Source: a bacterium
Lineage (GTDB): Bacteria; Pseudomonadota; Alphaproteobacteria; Caulobacterales; Caulobacteraceae
Assembly: GCA_030824495.1 (NCBI GenBank)
Contig: JAVBXP010000017.1
Span: 1 to 64,000, forward strand
DNA: 64,000 nt
Reading direction: 5' to 3'
The notes beneath the pieces were generated by a model. It searched no databases. It was not told where the DNA came from and was given only the letters and a program-made list of their open reading frames with translations. The position numbers and the translations under genes are program-made. The stretch's first letter is position 1, and the number at the start of each line of letters is the position of its first letter. Positions 8,456 through 18,299 of the stretch are shown here, piece after piece.

Positions 8456-11046
8456 GCCAGGTCGCCGGCCGCCGCGTCGAACAACAGGTAGGTTCGACCG
8501 GCCTCCGAGGTCAGCAACGCCTCGACCATGCGGCCGTCACGGTCGCGTTCGACGGCGTCCTGCAGCAGGTCATGATAGCGGCTCAGGTACTGGACCACCT
8601 GGCGCTTCAGGCCATCATCAGTGAACAACCGGCGGGCCAGGCGACGGGTCGCCGCCGGGGCCAGCTTCCTCACAACGGTTCGCGCGCCATCGGCGTCCTG
8701 CGCGTGCAAGATCACGGCGATCTCGTGCAGGCGACCGCGCGGCAGCAGCGCCGATGGATCGATGCCCATGGCGCCGATCTCCGCCGCCAGGGCTTCCTCC
8801 AGCGGGGCATGCACTAGTTCAGGCTCGGCGCCCTCGGTGTCGTCGATCGACGACAGGAGGTCCTTCCAGGTCCAGCCCTCGCCACCCTGTTCCTCACCAC
8901 GCCCACCGGCCTGCCCAAAGACCGTGGAAAACTCCGCGTCGGTCGCGGTCGGCGTCAGTCGCAAACGCGGACGGGACGGATCGCGCGGGACCGGGATCGG
9001 CTCGTTGAGTTCAAGCTCGGTTTCGAAGGCCGCTTTCGGCGGCGGTTCGGTGACCGGCTCGATGACTGGCTCTGGCGCGACCTCAGGCTCTAGAATGGGA
9101 TCGAGCGCCCCGACAACCTCGGGCTCGACCTCGACGGCCTTGCGGGAGCTGCGCGCCGGACGCTCGCGCGGCGGGGCCAGCGGCGCCAGGTTCGAGGTCG
9201 TCGCGACCGTTCCCATCATGCGAACCGCTTCGCTCAGCATCTCGTAGTTCCGGCGCACCCGGTCCTGAAACGCCTCGTCAATGGCCTGGGTCTCATCGGC
9301 GGTGCGCCGAGCATGATCCATCAAGTCGTCAATGCTGTCGGAAACCGCCTGGCGGACTTCCTCGGCCTGGCCACGCGCGGCGGCCGGCAGCCGGACGGCG
9401 CGATCCTCAATCGTCGCCAACATGGCGGACAGTTCGTCCAGGGTCGCCCGGGCGGCCCGAGCTCCCTCGTCGAGTTTGCGGATCGTCGCGGAACCCGCCT
9501 CATCGACCATGCGGGCCGATTGTTCGATCAGCGCGCGAGCTTCCTCCAGCCGGGCCTCGAACACCTTGTTCGCCTGCTGGCCAGCTGTGAAAGCCGCCTC
9601 GGAGAGCTGGTCGACCTGATCGCGCGCGGTTTCGGCATGCCGCTCGGCGGCCTGGCGAGTGCGCTCGGCCGCGCCGGTCAGGGCGGCGATGGTTGTTTGG
9701 GTCTGCTCTTCCAGGCGCGCGCGCTCGGCCGCAGCCGCTCGGGACACCGCTTCCATCGAATGCAGGGTCGATTGGCCGAATTCGTCTCGCTCGGCCTTCG
9801 CTGAGTCCGCCATCTCGCGGAACTGGTCGGTGGCCTCGGCCATCAGTTGGCGAAGGGCTTCGCCGCCCTTCACGGCCCGGTCACCCAGCTCGGCGGCCGA
9901 CAGGCGAGCCTGGCCGATGAACTCGGCAAGTTGAGCCGCATGGGTTTCGGCCTGCGCCGCGAAGCTCTCGTGATCGGCGCGCAGCGCATGGGCGACATTG
10001 ACCAGGCCGGCGCGCTGCTCGGTCAGGCCGGTCTGCACCGACTTGATCTGGTCGGTGACGCCCAGGCCCGCTGTCTCCAAGCGTGCGATGTGGCGGGTCA
10101 GGTCGTCGGCGGCGGTGCGCGCGACGTCGCTGGTCTCGCCGGCCGCCGCAGCGAGATCGGCCGCCCGCGCGGCCAAGGAGGCCTCTGCTTCACGCAACTG
10201 CGTCTCGGCCAGATCGGAGGCCTCGGCCACCATCTTGGCCTGCTGGGTGATCGCGTCTGTGACGGCCGTCGCCTGGGTGTCCAAGGTCTTGGCCAGGCCG
10301 CCCATTTCCGCGCGCTCGCGGCCAAGGCTCTCGGTCAAGCCGCCGGCGGTGCGCACCGCATTGGCTGCGGCCTCCACCAGTTTTTCGCTCTCGGCGGCCA
10401 GGGCCTGGCGCAGCGCCAGGATAGTCTCGCGGGCCTCGCCCGCCGCAGCGCCGGCGCGGACGATCTCGTCACGCACCGCTTGAATGACGTCGGCGGTCTG
10501 AGCTCCGGCCGCCATGGCCGGCGTCACCATCTCGTCGGCCAGCGCCTTGGCGCGCTGCGCCTCGACGCCCAGCTTCTGTCCCTGCCGCACCATATAGGCG
10601 GCGAGCCAGACAAAGGCCGCCGGCCCCACGGCCAGCATCGCGAACACCAGCAAGGCGAACGGCTCGAAATCAAACGGCGCGACCGCGCGCCGATAGCCCC
10701 AGGCGAACGCGATCGGACCACAGGCCCAGAGGACCGAAACCACCAGGGCGATCATGTAGATCGGCCAGCCCGATGGCAGCGATTGGGTTCCCGGCCGCAG
10801 CGCTTCTGCGCGTTGAGCAAGGGGATGTGCGGACGTCGCCATCGCTGCCTTAGCGGACGGCGAGACAGGCGCCGTGGGCGGCGCCGGCTTGGGCTCGAGG
10901 GTCAAATCCCCCACCGGCGGTGGTGCAAACGCGAAAGCATGGTCGTCCTCCCTGGCGGCGGCCTGGGCCGCGGCGCTCGAGAAGCTGCCTTCCTCCCCAT
11001 CAAGGGATTGGAAATCAACTGGTTGGTGCCGCTTTTTGATCTTCAT
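8452..11046 (-). CDS. tipN: TipN-like cell polarity protein
   Basis: An 864-residue protein with the architecture of Caulobacter TipN, the new-pole marker that guides flagellum placement and chromosome segregation. A disordered cytoplasmic N-terminus (1-90) is followed by two membrane helices (about 94-117 and 127-151), then roughly 490 residues of alanine- and glutamate-rich heptad coiled coil. A proline/glutamate-rich linker (about 660-720) and a compact helical C-terminus complete it. The length is close to that of the known protein (about 880). Similar architecture could belong to other coiled-coil proteins, but size, N-terminal motif KKRHQPVDFQ and the Caulobacteraceae setting favour TipN. 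dgcA is translationally coupled downstream. Confidence 0.8.
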   Translation of the reverse strand: MKIKKRHQPVDFQSLDGEEGSFSSAAAQAAAREDDHAFAFAPPPVGDLTLEPKPAPPTAPVSPSAKAAMATSAHPLAQRAEALRPGTQSLPSGWPIYMIALVVSVLWACGPIAFAWGYRRAVAPFDFEPFALLVFAMLAVGPAAFVWLAAYMVRQGQKLGVEAQRAKALADEMVTPAMAAGAQTADVIQAVRDEIVRAGAAAGEARETILALRQALAAESEKLVEAAANAVRTAGGLTESLGRERAEMGGLAKTLDTQATAVTDAITQQAKMVAEASDLAETQLREAEASLAARAADLAAAAGETSDVARTAADDLTRHIARLETAGLGVTDQIKSVQTGLTEQRAGLVNVAHALRADHESFAAQAETHAAQLAEFIGQARLSAAELGDRAVKGGEALRQLMAEATDQFREMADSAKAERDEFGQSTLHSMEAVSRAAAAERARLEEQTQTTIAALTGAAERTRQAAERHAETARDQVDQLSEAAFTAGQQANKVFEARLEEARALIEQSARMVDEAGSATIRKLDEGARAARATLDELSAMLATIEDRAVRLPAAARGQAEEVRQAVSDSIDDLMDHARRTADETQAIDEAFQDRVRRNYEMLSEAVRMMGTVATTSNLAPLAPPRERPARSSRKAVEVEPEVVGALDPILEPEVAPEPVIEPVTEPPPKAAFETELELNEPIPVPRDPSRPRLRLTPTATDAEFSTVFGQAGGRGEEQGGEGWTWKDLLSSIDDTEGAEPELVHAPLEEALAAEIGAMGIDPSALLPRGRLHEIAVILHAQDADGARTVVRKLAPAATRRLARRLFTDDGLKRQVVQYLSRYHDLLQDAVERDRDGRMVEALLTSEAGRTYLLFDAAAGDLA

Positions 11047-11214
11047 GGCCAGTCTGAAGCGGCCTTCCCATCCTGCGAGCGTGAATGAGCCGGTCTCATC
11101 CGCGCCTTCGCGCCAGTCGGAAGGATTACCGGCGAACTGGGGCGACGCAAAGCGCCATCAATGGGAATTTTCGCCAACCGCCGGACGGCAAGATCGGCGC
11201 CAACAAGAGGCGCG

Positions 11215-11466
11215 CTAGGCTTTCAACATCTTGGCGCGCGCTTCGGGACAATCCTCGCGAACCAGCTTGCCCGCCTTGCCCGCTCCGACGATGACTTTCG
11301 ACGAGACCACGGTTGGGTATTTCTTGTTCATTGTCCGAGCCACCGTTCGCTCCGCGGGGACCGGCTCTTCCACCTTCTGGGCGTCGAGCGTCACGCCGAA
11401 GTGCGAATAGGCCGCGGCCGATGATGACACCACCACCGCTGCGACAATCTCGGTCAATGTCTGCAT
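11215..11466 (-). CDS. Small exported protein, unknown
   Basis: An 83-residue frame starting MQTLTEIVAAVVVSSSAAAY, which resembles a signal peptide or a single membrane helix. The remainder is basic and contains one cysteine near the end (REDCPEARAKML). It has an upstream GGGAGAGTT-like ribosome site. I recognise no family. It sits between tipN and the alkylation-repair genes on the same strand, about 170 bases upstream of tipN. It is probably a real small gene on codon use, but the evidence is modest. Confidence 0.5.
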   Translation of the reverse strand: MQTLTEIVAAVVVSSSAAAYSHFGVTLDAQKVEEPVPAERTVARTMNKKYPTVVSSKVIVGAGKAGKLVREDCPEARAKMLKA

Positions 11467-11570
11467 CGGAACTCTCCCGTACGTCCGATACGATTCCAGC
11501 GAGCGTCGTTATACGACGATGTCCGCAATTGGGCGACGCGTCTAAACATGAAATTTCGGTCATGTAACAA

Positions 11571-12104
11571 TCACGCAGCGACGCGCAGAAATGATGCTCC
11601 CTCGTGGGTGAGCAGCCACTGCTTGCGGTCCATTCCGCCGCCATACCCCGTCAGGCTGCCGTTCGATCCGATCACCCGGTGGCACGGCACGACGACCCCC
11701 ACGGGATTTGCGCCATTGGCCAGACCAACCGCCCGCATGGCCTTGGGCTTGCCGATGCGTTCGGCCAATCGCTTGTAGCTGACCGTCTCACCGACCGGGA
11801 TCGTGCATAGCGCCGCCCAGACCGAGCGCTGGAACGCTGTCCCGCCGGTCCGCCACCTGATCTTGGCCAAGGCTCCAAGGTCGCCGGCGAAATAGGTCTC
11901 CAGTCCACTGCGGATCGCGTCCGGCGCGCGCCCTTCGCGGAGAACTGTCGGCGGGTTCTGTCGCCGCAGCAGCAGGTGCATCCGGTCCTCATGCGTCGTC
12001 CAGTCGAACGCCCGCAGGTATCCCTCATTGTCGGTGACCAGCAGCCCCTCCCCCACGGGTGTCGCGAGACGGTCGAGGTAGAGCGTCTCAGGCGGCTTTG
12101 GCAT
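11571..12104 (-). CDS. ogt: Methylated-DNA-[protein]-cysteine S-methyltransferase
   Basis: A 177-residue suicide repair protein that moves the methyl group from O6-methylguanine to its own cysteine. The acceptor is C141 in VVPCHRVIG. The preceding KAMRAVGLANGANP is the conserved DNA-binding helix region with the arginine finger, and GETVSYKRLAERIG is the standard entry to that domain. I chose the ATG at 12104 because an upstream in-frame ATG (12164) would add 20 proline-rich residues lying inside the neighbouring gene. The start overlaps the end of the Ada/AlkA gene by 17 bases, so the two form one repair operon. Confidence 0.93.
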   Translation of the reverse strand: MPKPPETLYLDRLATPVGEGLLVTDNEGYLRAFDWTTHEDRMHLLLRRQNPPTVLREGRAPDAIRSGLETYFAGDLGALAKIRWRTGGTAFQRSVWAALCTIPVGETVSYKRLAERIGKPKAMRAVGLANGANPVGVVVPCHRVIGSNGSLTGYGGGMDRKQWLLTHEGASFLRVAA

Positions 12105-13584
12105 GTTTGGCCTCCGAGGGGTTCTTGGGGTCGGCGGACCACAGATGCGAAGCGGCGTATGCACGCCATGGCCGCCAGCGCTCGGCCCGCGCCAGCAACT
12201 CCGCCGGCGTCGGCCGCACGCCGCCTGGACCTTCGAGCGCCCGCATCAAGCCAATGTCCGCGCTGGGGAAGGCGTCCGGTTCGCGCAGCGCTCGCATGGC
12301 GATGTATTGGGCCGTCCACTCCCCGATCCCTGGCAGGGCCCGCAGCGCCGCCACGGCTTCGTCCAGACTGCGCCGGGTTCCGAACAGGTCAGGATCCGCA
12401 GCGGCTGCATTGGCCAGGCCAACCAGGGCGCGGCCACGCGCTCGCGGCATCGGCAGGTTTTCGACATCGATCAGCGAGAGCTGTATGGGCGTCGGGAAGA
12501 AATGCGTCAGTCCCAGCCTGCCCGCCGCCTCGTCCTCCAGCGGTGAGCCGTGCGCGGCGGTGATCTTGCCTGCCAAGACCCGCGCCGCCTGAACCGTGAT
12601 CTGCTGGCCCAGCACCGCTCGCACCGACAGCTCGAACCCATCCCAGGCCCCGGGCGCCCGCAGACCCGGGCGCGCCGCCAACAAGGGCGCGAGATCGGGA
12701 TCTTCGCAAAGGTGCGCGGCGATCACGGCGGGGTCGGCTGCAAGATCGAACACCCTGCGCACCCGCGCGATCACCGCCGGCCAGACCTGAACCCTCGGGA
12801 ACCGCAAGGTCGCCCTAAGATAGGGACCATCTCCCGGTTCGATCATGATCACCCCGCGCGCCTCGCCCAAGGCCAGGGTCCGGGCGTATCGGCCGTCTCG
12901 GACGCTCTCGACGCCCGGAATGGCGCGGGCGGTCAGGAAGGCCAGCATCGCGTCCCAGTCATAGGGCGCGCGATACGGCAGGCGGATGGTCGCGGCGCCG
13001 CCGTCCCCCGCCGCGATTTCCGCCCCACCAAGCCGCCGCAACTTGGCCGGCGGACGGTCGAACAGTTGCTGAAAGGTCTCGTTGAACCGCCGCACGCTGC
13101 CAAAGCCCGCGGCCAGCGCCACCTCGGCCATCGGCATTCGGGTTTCATGCAGGAGTTGCTTGGCGAGCAGCACCCGCCGCGTCTGAGCCACCGCCACGGG
13201 TGAGGCGCCCACATGTTGCTGGAACAACCGACGAAGCTGGCGCTCGCCGACACCGAGCCGGCCGGCCAGCGTCTCCACATCGCCGGTGTCCATGGCGCCG
13301 GCCTCGATCAGGGCCATGGCCCGGGAGACAGTGTTGGAGGTCCCGCGCCAGGATCCGAGATCAGGCGAGGTCTCGGGCCGGCACCGCAGGCACGGCCGGA
13401 AACCAGCCTCCTGCGCCGCCGCCGCCGAGCGATAGAAGGTCATATTCTCGCGCTTTGGCGTGCGGGCCGGACAGATCGGCCGACAGTAAATCCCAGTGCT
13501 CTTCACGCCGCAGAAGATGCGCCCGTCGAACCGGGCGTCACGCATCTGAAAGGCGCGGTAGCAGGCGTCGTCATCCATATCCAT
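12088..13584 (-). CDS. alkA: Bifunctional Ada-type transcriptional activator / DNA-3-methyladenine glycosylase II
   Basis: A 498-residue fusion. Residues 1-80 are the Ada N-terminal zinc domain with four zinc cysteines (C34, C38, C65, C68), which in Ada senses methyl phosphotriesters. Residues about 85-185 are an AraC-type helix-turn-helix pair (VETLAGRLGVGERQLRRLF). The rest is an AlkA glycosylase with the helix-hairpin-helix LPGIGEWTAQYIAMR and the catalytic aspartate in DAFPSADIGL. It can plausibly both sense methylation damage and excise alkylated purines. ATG 13584 puts the Ada domain at the very start; the frame is open 60 bases further. The Ogt gene overlaps its 3' end, giving the full Ada/AlkA/Ogt toolkit on one transcript. 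Confidence 0.93.
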   Translation of the reverse strand: MDMDDDACYRAFQMRDARFDGRIFCGVKSTGIYCRPICPARTPKRENMTFYRSAAAAQEAGFRPCLRCRPETSPDLGSWRGTSNTVSRAMALIEAGAMDTGDVETLAGRLGVGERQLRRLFQQHVGASPVAVAQTRRVLLAKQLLHETRMPMAEVALAAGFGSVRRFNETFQQLFDRPPAKLRRLGGAEIAAGDGGAATIRLPYRAPYDWDAMLAFLTARAIPGVESVRDGRYARTLALGEARGVIMIEPGDGPYLRATLRFPRVQVWPAVIARVRRVFDLAADPAVIAAHLCEDPDLAPLLAARPGLRAPGAWDGFELSVRAVLGQQITVQAARVLAGKITAAHGSPLEDEAAGRLGLTHFFPTPIQLSLIDVENLPMPRARGRALVGLANAAAADPDLFGTRRSLDEAVAALRALPGIGEWTAQYIAMRALREPDAFPSADIGLMRALEGPGGVRPTPAELLARAERWRPWRAYAASHLWSADPKNPSEAKHAKAA

Positions 13585-13870
13585 GCTGGCGATGATCTGC
13601 TCCTGGACCGGCCATGTCTCGCGGTTTTCGGACGCGACCCGCAAAGCTTTCGCGGTTTTCGGACATAGCGGCCAAGCCGGCGCCGGCGCCAGCCCGGCGC
13701 CAATTTCCTCGTCCGCTTGTCAGTAAATCTCTATCGTCATCGCCGGTCGGGTCCCGTAAGCCATCGCTCAGGGCCAATCCGCGCGCCGCCCCCACACAGG
13801 CGGGCGGGTTCTTTCGTCATTAGTTTAGCAGGGTTCGGCCCCCGAGGTTCATGTGCAAGGTACAGCCCTG

Positions 13871-14800
13871 ATGCAGGCCAAAGCGCCCGCGATCACTCCA
13901 GAGACCCTTACCCACCTGCAGCGCCTGGAGGCCGAGAGCATCCACATCATGCGCGAGGTCGTGGCCGAGGCTGAGCGTCCAGTGATGCTCTATTCGATCG
14001 GCAAGGACTCGGCCGTGATGCTGCACCTGGCGGCCAAGGCCTTCTATCCGTCCAAGCCGCCCTTCCCGCTGCTGCACGTCGATACGACCTGGAAGTTCCG
14101 GGCCATGTACGAAATGCGCGAGCGCATGGCCAAGGAGCTGGGCTTCGAGCTGCTGGTTCACAAGAACCCGGAAGCTGTCGAGCGGAACATCAATCCCTTC
14201 GACCACGGCTCGGCCCTGCACACCGACATCTGGAAGACCGAGGGCCTGAAGCAGGCGCTCGACAAGTACGGCTTCGACGCGGCCTTCGGCGGCGCTCGGC
14301 GCGATGAGGAAAAGTCCCGCGCCAAGGAGCGCATCTTCTCGTTCCGTTCGGCGCAGCACCGCTGGGATCCGAAGAACCAGCGGCCCGAGCTCTGGCATCT
14401 CTACAACGCGCGCAAGAACCACGGCGAAAGCGTCCGGGTGTTCCCGATCTCCAATTGGACCGAGCTGGACATCTGGCAATACATCCACCTGGAAAACATC
14501 CCCATCGTCCCGCTGTACTTCTCGGAAGTCCGGCCGGTGGTGGAGCGCGACGGCGCGCTGATCATGGTCGATGACGAGCGCATGCCGCTGCGCCCCGGCG
14601 AGACGCCGGAAATGAAGTCGGTCCGCTTCCGCACGCTCGGTTGCTATCCGCTGACCGGGGCGGTCGAAAGCACCGCCGCCACCCTGCCCGAGATCATCCA
14701 GGAGATGCTTCTCACCACCACATCTGAACGTCAGGGCCGCATGATCGACCACGACCAAGCCGCCTCGATGGAGAAGAAGAAGCAGGAGGGCTACTTCTGA
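13871..14800 (+). CDS. cysD: Sulfate adenylyltransferase subunit 2 (small subunit)
   Basis: The ATP-sulfurylase catalytic subunit, which makes adenosine 5'-phosphosulfate from ATP and sulfate with the help of the CysN GTPase. The PP-loop is SIGKDSAVM near residue 45. [18 protein letters not shown] and the C-terminal [16 protein letters not shown] are standard family blocks. About 309 residues, full length. An in-frame GTG at 13853 would add six residues; the ATG at 13871 has AAGG ten bases upstream and is preferred. It overlaps cysNC by one base. It is divergent from the alkA gene with about 285 bases between, which must contain the promoter. Confidence 0.95.
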   Translation: MQAKAPAITPETLTHLQRLEAESIHIMREVVAEAERPVMLYSIGKDSAVMLHLAAKAFYPSKPPFPLLHVDTTWKFRAMYEMRERMAKELGFELLVHKNPEAVERNINPFDHGSALHTDIWKTEGLKQALDKYGFDAAFGGARRDEEKSRAKERIFSFRSAQHRWDPKNQRPELWHLYNARKNHGESVRVFPISNWTELDIWQYIHLENIPIVPLYFSEVRPVVERDGALIMVDDERMPLRPGETPEMKSVRFRTLGCYPLTGAVESTAATLPEIIQEMLLTTTSERQGRMIDHDQAASMEKKKQEGYF

Positions 14801-16704
14801 TGGCCCACCAATCCGACCTTATCGCCGATGACATCGAGGCCTACCTCAAGGCCCACGAACATAAGAGCCTGCTGCGGTTCCTGACCTGCGGCTCGGTGGA
14901 CGACGGCAAGTCGACCCTGATCGGCCGGCTGCTCTACGACTCAAAGATGATCTTTGAAGACCAGCTTGCGGCCCTCGAGGCCGACAGCAAGAAGGTCGGC
15001 ACCCAGGGCGGCGATATCGACTTCGCCCTGCTGGTCGATGGCTTGGCTGCCGAGCGCGAACAAGGCATCACCATCGACGTCGCCTATCGGTTCTTCTCGA
15101 CCGACAAGCGCAAGTTCATCGTCGCCGACACCCCCGGCCACGAACAGTACACCCGCAACATGGTGACCGGCGCCTCGACCGCCGACGCCGCCATCATCCT
15201 GATCGACGCGCGCAAGGGCGTGCTGACCCAGACGCGCCGGCATTCCTATCTCGTCAGCCTGCTGGGCATCCGGCACGTCGTCCTGGCCATCAACAAGATG
15301 GACCTGGTCGGCTGGAGCCAGGACACCTTTGACACCATCCTGGCCGAGTACCGCGACTTCGCTGACCAGATCGGCATCAAGCAGTTCACCGCCATCCCGA
15401 TGTCGGCGCTGAAGGGCGACAACATCACAGCCCACAGCGACGCCGCGCCCTGGTATGACGGCCCGGCGCTCCTGCCGCTGCTGGAAACCCTGCCGGTCGA
15501 CGACGATCTGCGGGACAAGCCTTTCCGCATGCCGGTCCAGTGGGTCAACCGCCCCAACCTCGACTTCCGCGGCTTCTCGGGCCTCATCTCGTCGGGCACG
15601 ATCCGCCCGGGCGACAAGATCAAGGCCCTGCCGTCGGGCCGCGAAAGCACGGTCGAACGCATCGTGACCTTCCGCGACGACCTCGACGTGGCCGTCGCCG
15701 GCCAATCGGTGACCTTGACCCTCACCGACGAGATCGACATCTCGCGCGGGGACGTGATCGCCGAGGCCGCGGCCCCGCCCCCGGTCGCCGATCAGTTCGA
15801 GGCGACGGTGGTGTGGATGGACGACGAGGCCATGCTGCCTGGCCGTCCGTACCTGCTGAAGCTCGGAACCCGCACGGTCTCAGCCCAGATCACCGAGCCC
15901 AAGTACAAGATCAATGTGAACACCCTGGAGCACCTGGCCGCCAAGCGGCTGGAGCTCAATGAGATCGGTGTCTGCAACCTGTCGCTGGACGCGCCGATCG
16001 CGTTCGACGCCTACACCGACAACCACGACCTGGGCGGCTTTATCCTGGTCGACCGGATCTCCAACCGGACGGTCGGCGCGGGCATGCTGCACTTCGCCCT
16101 GCGCCGCAGCCAAAACATCCACTGGCAGGCTCTGGACGTCGACAAGAACAGCCGTGCAGCGCTGAAGGGCCAACGCGGTCGCGTTGTCTGGCTGACCGGC
16201 CTTTCCGGCTCGGGCAAGTCGACCATCGCCAACCTGGTCGAGAAGCGTCTGCACGCCGACGGCCGCCATACCTATCTGCTGGATGGCGACAATGTCCGCC
16301 ACGGCCTCAACAAGGATCTCGGCTTCACCGACGAGGACCGCGTCGAGAACATCCGCCGCGTGGCCGAGGTCTCCAAGCTGATGGTCGACGCCGGCCTGAT
16401 CGTGCTGGTCTCGTTCATCTCGCCGTTCAGGGCCGAGCGCCGACTTGCGCGCGATCTCCAGGCCGAGGGCGATTTCGTCGAGGTCTATGTGAACACCCCG
16501 CTGGCCGTCGCAGAGCAACGCGACGTGAAGGGGCTCTACAAAAAGGCCCGTGCTGGGGAGTTGAAAAACTTCACCGGTATCGACAGCCCCTACGAGCCGC
16601 CTGAAAACGCAGAGATCACCGTCGATACGACCGCCATGTCGGCGACCGAAGCGGCCGAGCGGATCGTCGCCTGGCTCGAAGGCGAACTCGACTACTCGAT
16701 CTAA
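14800..16704 (+). CDS. cysN/cysC: Bifunctional sulfate adenylyltransferase subunit 1 / adenylylsulfate kinase
   Basis: A 634-residue fusion for two successive steps of sulfate activation. The N-terminal GTPase (CysN) has the P-loop GSVDDGKST at 31-39, DTPGHEQY and NKMD motifs, followed by EF-Tu-like beta barrels. The C-terminal adenylylsulfate kinase (CysC) has its own P-loop GLSGSGKST at 467-475, [10 protein letters not shown] and the [12 protein letters not shown] segment. CysN drives the CysD reaction with GTP, and CysC phosphorylates the APS to PAPS. Such fusions are common in Alphaproteobacteria. The start overlaps the cysD stop by one base. A hairpin follows the stop. Confidence 0.96.
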   Translation: MAHQSDLIADDIEAYLKAHEHKSLLRFLTCGSVDDGKSTLIGRLLYDSKMIFEDQLAALEADSKKVGTQGGDIDFALLVDGLAAEREQGITIDVAYRFFSTDKRKFIVADTPGHEQYTRNMVTGASTADAAIILIDARKGVLTQTRRHSYLVSLLGIRHVVLAINKMDLVGWSQDTFDTILAEYRDFADQIGIKQFTAIPMSALKGDNITAHSDAAPWYDGPALLPLLETLPVDDDLRDKPFRMPVQWVNRPNLDFRGFSGLISSGTIRPGDKIKALPSGRESTVERIVTFRDDLDVAVAGQSVTLTLTDEIDISRGDVIAEAAAPPPVADQFEATVVWMDDEAMLPGRPYLLKLGTRTVSAQITEPKYKINVNTLEHLAAKRLELNEIGVCNLSLDAPIAFDAYTDNHDLGGFILVDRISNRTVGAGMLHFALRRSQNIHWQALDVDKNSRAALKGQRGRVVWLTGLSGSGKSTIANLVEKRLHADGRHTYLLDGDNVRHGLNKDLGFTDEDRVENIRRVAEVSKLMVDAGLIVLVSFISPFRAERRLARDLQAEGDFVEVYVNTPLAVAEQRDVKGLYKKARAGELKNFTGIDSPYEPPENAEITVDTTAMSATEAAERIVAWLEGELDYSI

Positions 16705-16710
16705 AGGATG

Positions 16711-16736
16711 TTGGACGGGGCGCAGGCCCCGTCCAA
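16711..16736. terminator. Hairpin between the convergent cysNC and gdhA genes
   Basis: A perfect 11-bp stem (16711-16721 pairs with 16726-16736) with a four-base loop lies exactly between the two stop codons. It has no T-run on the plus strand, but its position in a 38-base convergent gap suggests a shared, bidirectional terminator. Confidence 0.7.
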
Positions 16737-16742
16737 ATCCGA

Positions 16743-18086
16743 TCAGATGACGCCCTGCGCCCGCATGGCGTCGGCGACCTTCACGAAGCCGGCGATGTTC
16801 GCGCCATCGACATAGCTCACCGTCCCATCCGGCCGCTTGCCGTACTGCAGGCAAGAGGCGTGGATGCCGCGCATGATCTCCAGCAGGCGCTGATCGACTT
16901 CTTCACGCGGCCACGACAGCCGCATGGCGTTCTGGCTCATCTCCAGGCCTGAGGTCGCCACCCCGCCGGCGTTGCTCGCCTTGCCCGGACCAAACAGCAC
17001 ACCGGCCTCTTCGAACACCTTCACCGCGTCGGCGTTGGAGGGCATGTTCGCCCCCTCGGCCACGCAGATCACGCCGTTGGACACCAGCTTCTCGGCGTCA
17101 TGACCGTCGAGTTCGTTCTGCGTCGCGCAGGGCAGCGCGATATCGCAGGGGACGTGCCAGGGTCGAACGCCGGCCTCGAACCGCAGGCCCAGCTTGGCCG
17201 CGTATTCCGAGACCCGGCCGAAGTGGTGGTTCTTGACCTCCATCAACTCGGCCAGCTTCTCGGGCGTGAAGCCGTCCTCGTCGATGACCGTTCCGCTGGA
17301 GTCCGAGACGGTCACCACCTTGGCGCCCATCTGCATGGCCTTCTCGACCGCGTATTGCGCGACGTTGCCGGAGCCTGAGACGCAGACCCGCTGCCCCTCG
17401 ATCGAGCGGCCGCCGTGGTTCAGCATCTCTTCGGCGAAATAGACCGTGCCGTAGCCGGTCGCCTCAGGCCGGATCAGCGAGCCGCCAAAGCTGAGGCCCT
17501 TGCCGGTAAAGACGCTGTCGGCGCGGTTTGTCAGCTTCTTCATCATGCCGGCCATGTAGCCGACCTCACGACCGCCCACGCCGATATCGCCGGCCGGCAC
17601 GTCGGTGTCGGCGCCGATGTGGCGATGCAGTTCGATGATGAAGGCTTGGCAAAAGCGCATCATCTCGCCGGGGCTGCGGCCCTTGGGATCGAAGTTAGAC
17701 CCGCCCTTGCCGCCGCCCATCGGCAGGGTCGTCAGGGCGTTTTTGAAGGTCTGCTCGAAGGCCAGGAACTTCAGGACCGACAGGTTGACCGTCGGGTGGA
17801 AGCGGATGCCGCCCTTGAATGGCCCGATCGCCGAGCTGTGTTGGATACGGAAGCCGCGATTGACCTGCACCCGGCCTTTGTCGTCGACCCACGGCACACG
17901 GAAGATGATCGTGCGTTCTGGCTCGACCAGGCGATGGATCAGCCCGTGTTCGCCATAGACCGGATTGCGCTCGATGAACGGCCAGAGGCTGGTCATCACC
18001 TCGGTCACCGCCTGCAGGAATTCCGGCTGCCCTTCGTTCTGGGCCGCGACGCCATTGAGGCAGTCGTCCAGGCTTTGAAATTTCAT
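16743..18086 (-). CDS. gdhA: NADP-specific glutamate dehydrogenase
   Basis: A 447-residue hexameric-type glutamate dehydrogenase that aminates 2-oxoglutarate. The substrate lysines are in GPFKGGIRFHP and PMGGGKGGSNFDPKG. The catalytic aspartate region is VPAGDIGVGGREVGYM. The nucleotide-binding glycine motif is SGSGNVAQYA. Length and motif order match bacterial NADP-type enzymes of about 447 residues. It is monocistronic and converges with cysNC. The region upstream (18087-18299) separates it from the divergent DUF389 gene and should hold both promoters. Confidence 0.96.
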   Translation of the reverse strand: MKFQSLDDCLNGVAAQNEGQPEFLQAVTEVMTSLWPFIERNPVYGEHGLIHRLVEPERTIIFRVPWVDDKGRVQVNRGFRIQHSSAIGPFKGGIRFHPTVNLSVLKFLAFEQTFKNALTTLPMGGGKGGSNFDPKGRSPGEMMRFCQAFIIELHRHIGADTDVPAGDIGVGGREVGYMAGMMKKLTNRADSVFTGKGLSFGGSLIRPEATGYGTVYFAEEMLNHGGRSIEGQRVCVSGSGNVAQYAVEKAMQMGAKVVTVSDSSGTVIDEDGFTPEKLAELMEVKNHHFGRVSEYAAKLGLRFEAGVRPWHVPCDIALPCATQNELDGHDAEKLVSNGVICVAEGANMPSNADAVKVFEEAGVLFGPGKASNAGGVATSGLEMSQNAMRLSWPREEVDQRLLEIMRGIHASCLQYGKRPDGTVSYVDGANIAGFVKVADAMRAQGVI

Positions 18087-18299
18087 CGGGCGACCTCACC
18101 AAAGCGTTATTCTAAAAGGGTTTGAGCGCGATTTACGGGCAACCGCCGAGGCGCACAACCCGGCCGATGTTCAATAAATCGGCAGTCACGTGCTTTTGTG
18201 CAGCTTCCATAGGCGCCGGCCCTAGCGAGCACATGTAGTCTGAGAGCAGACGCCGCCCTGGTGTGACCGCCAACTGTGACGCTACTCTCAAATCCTCGC

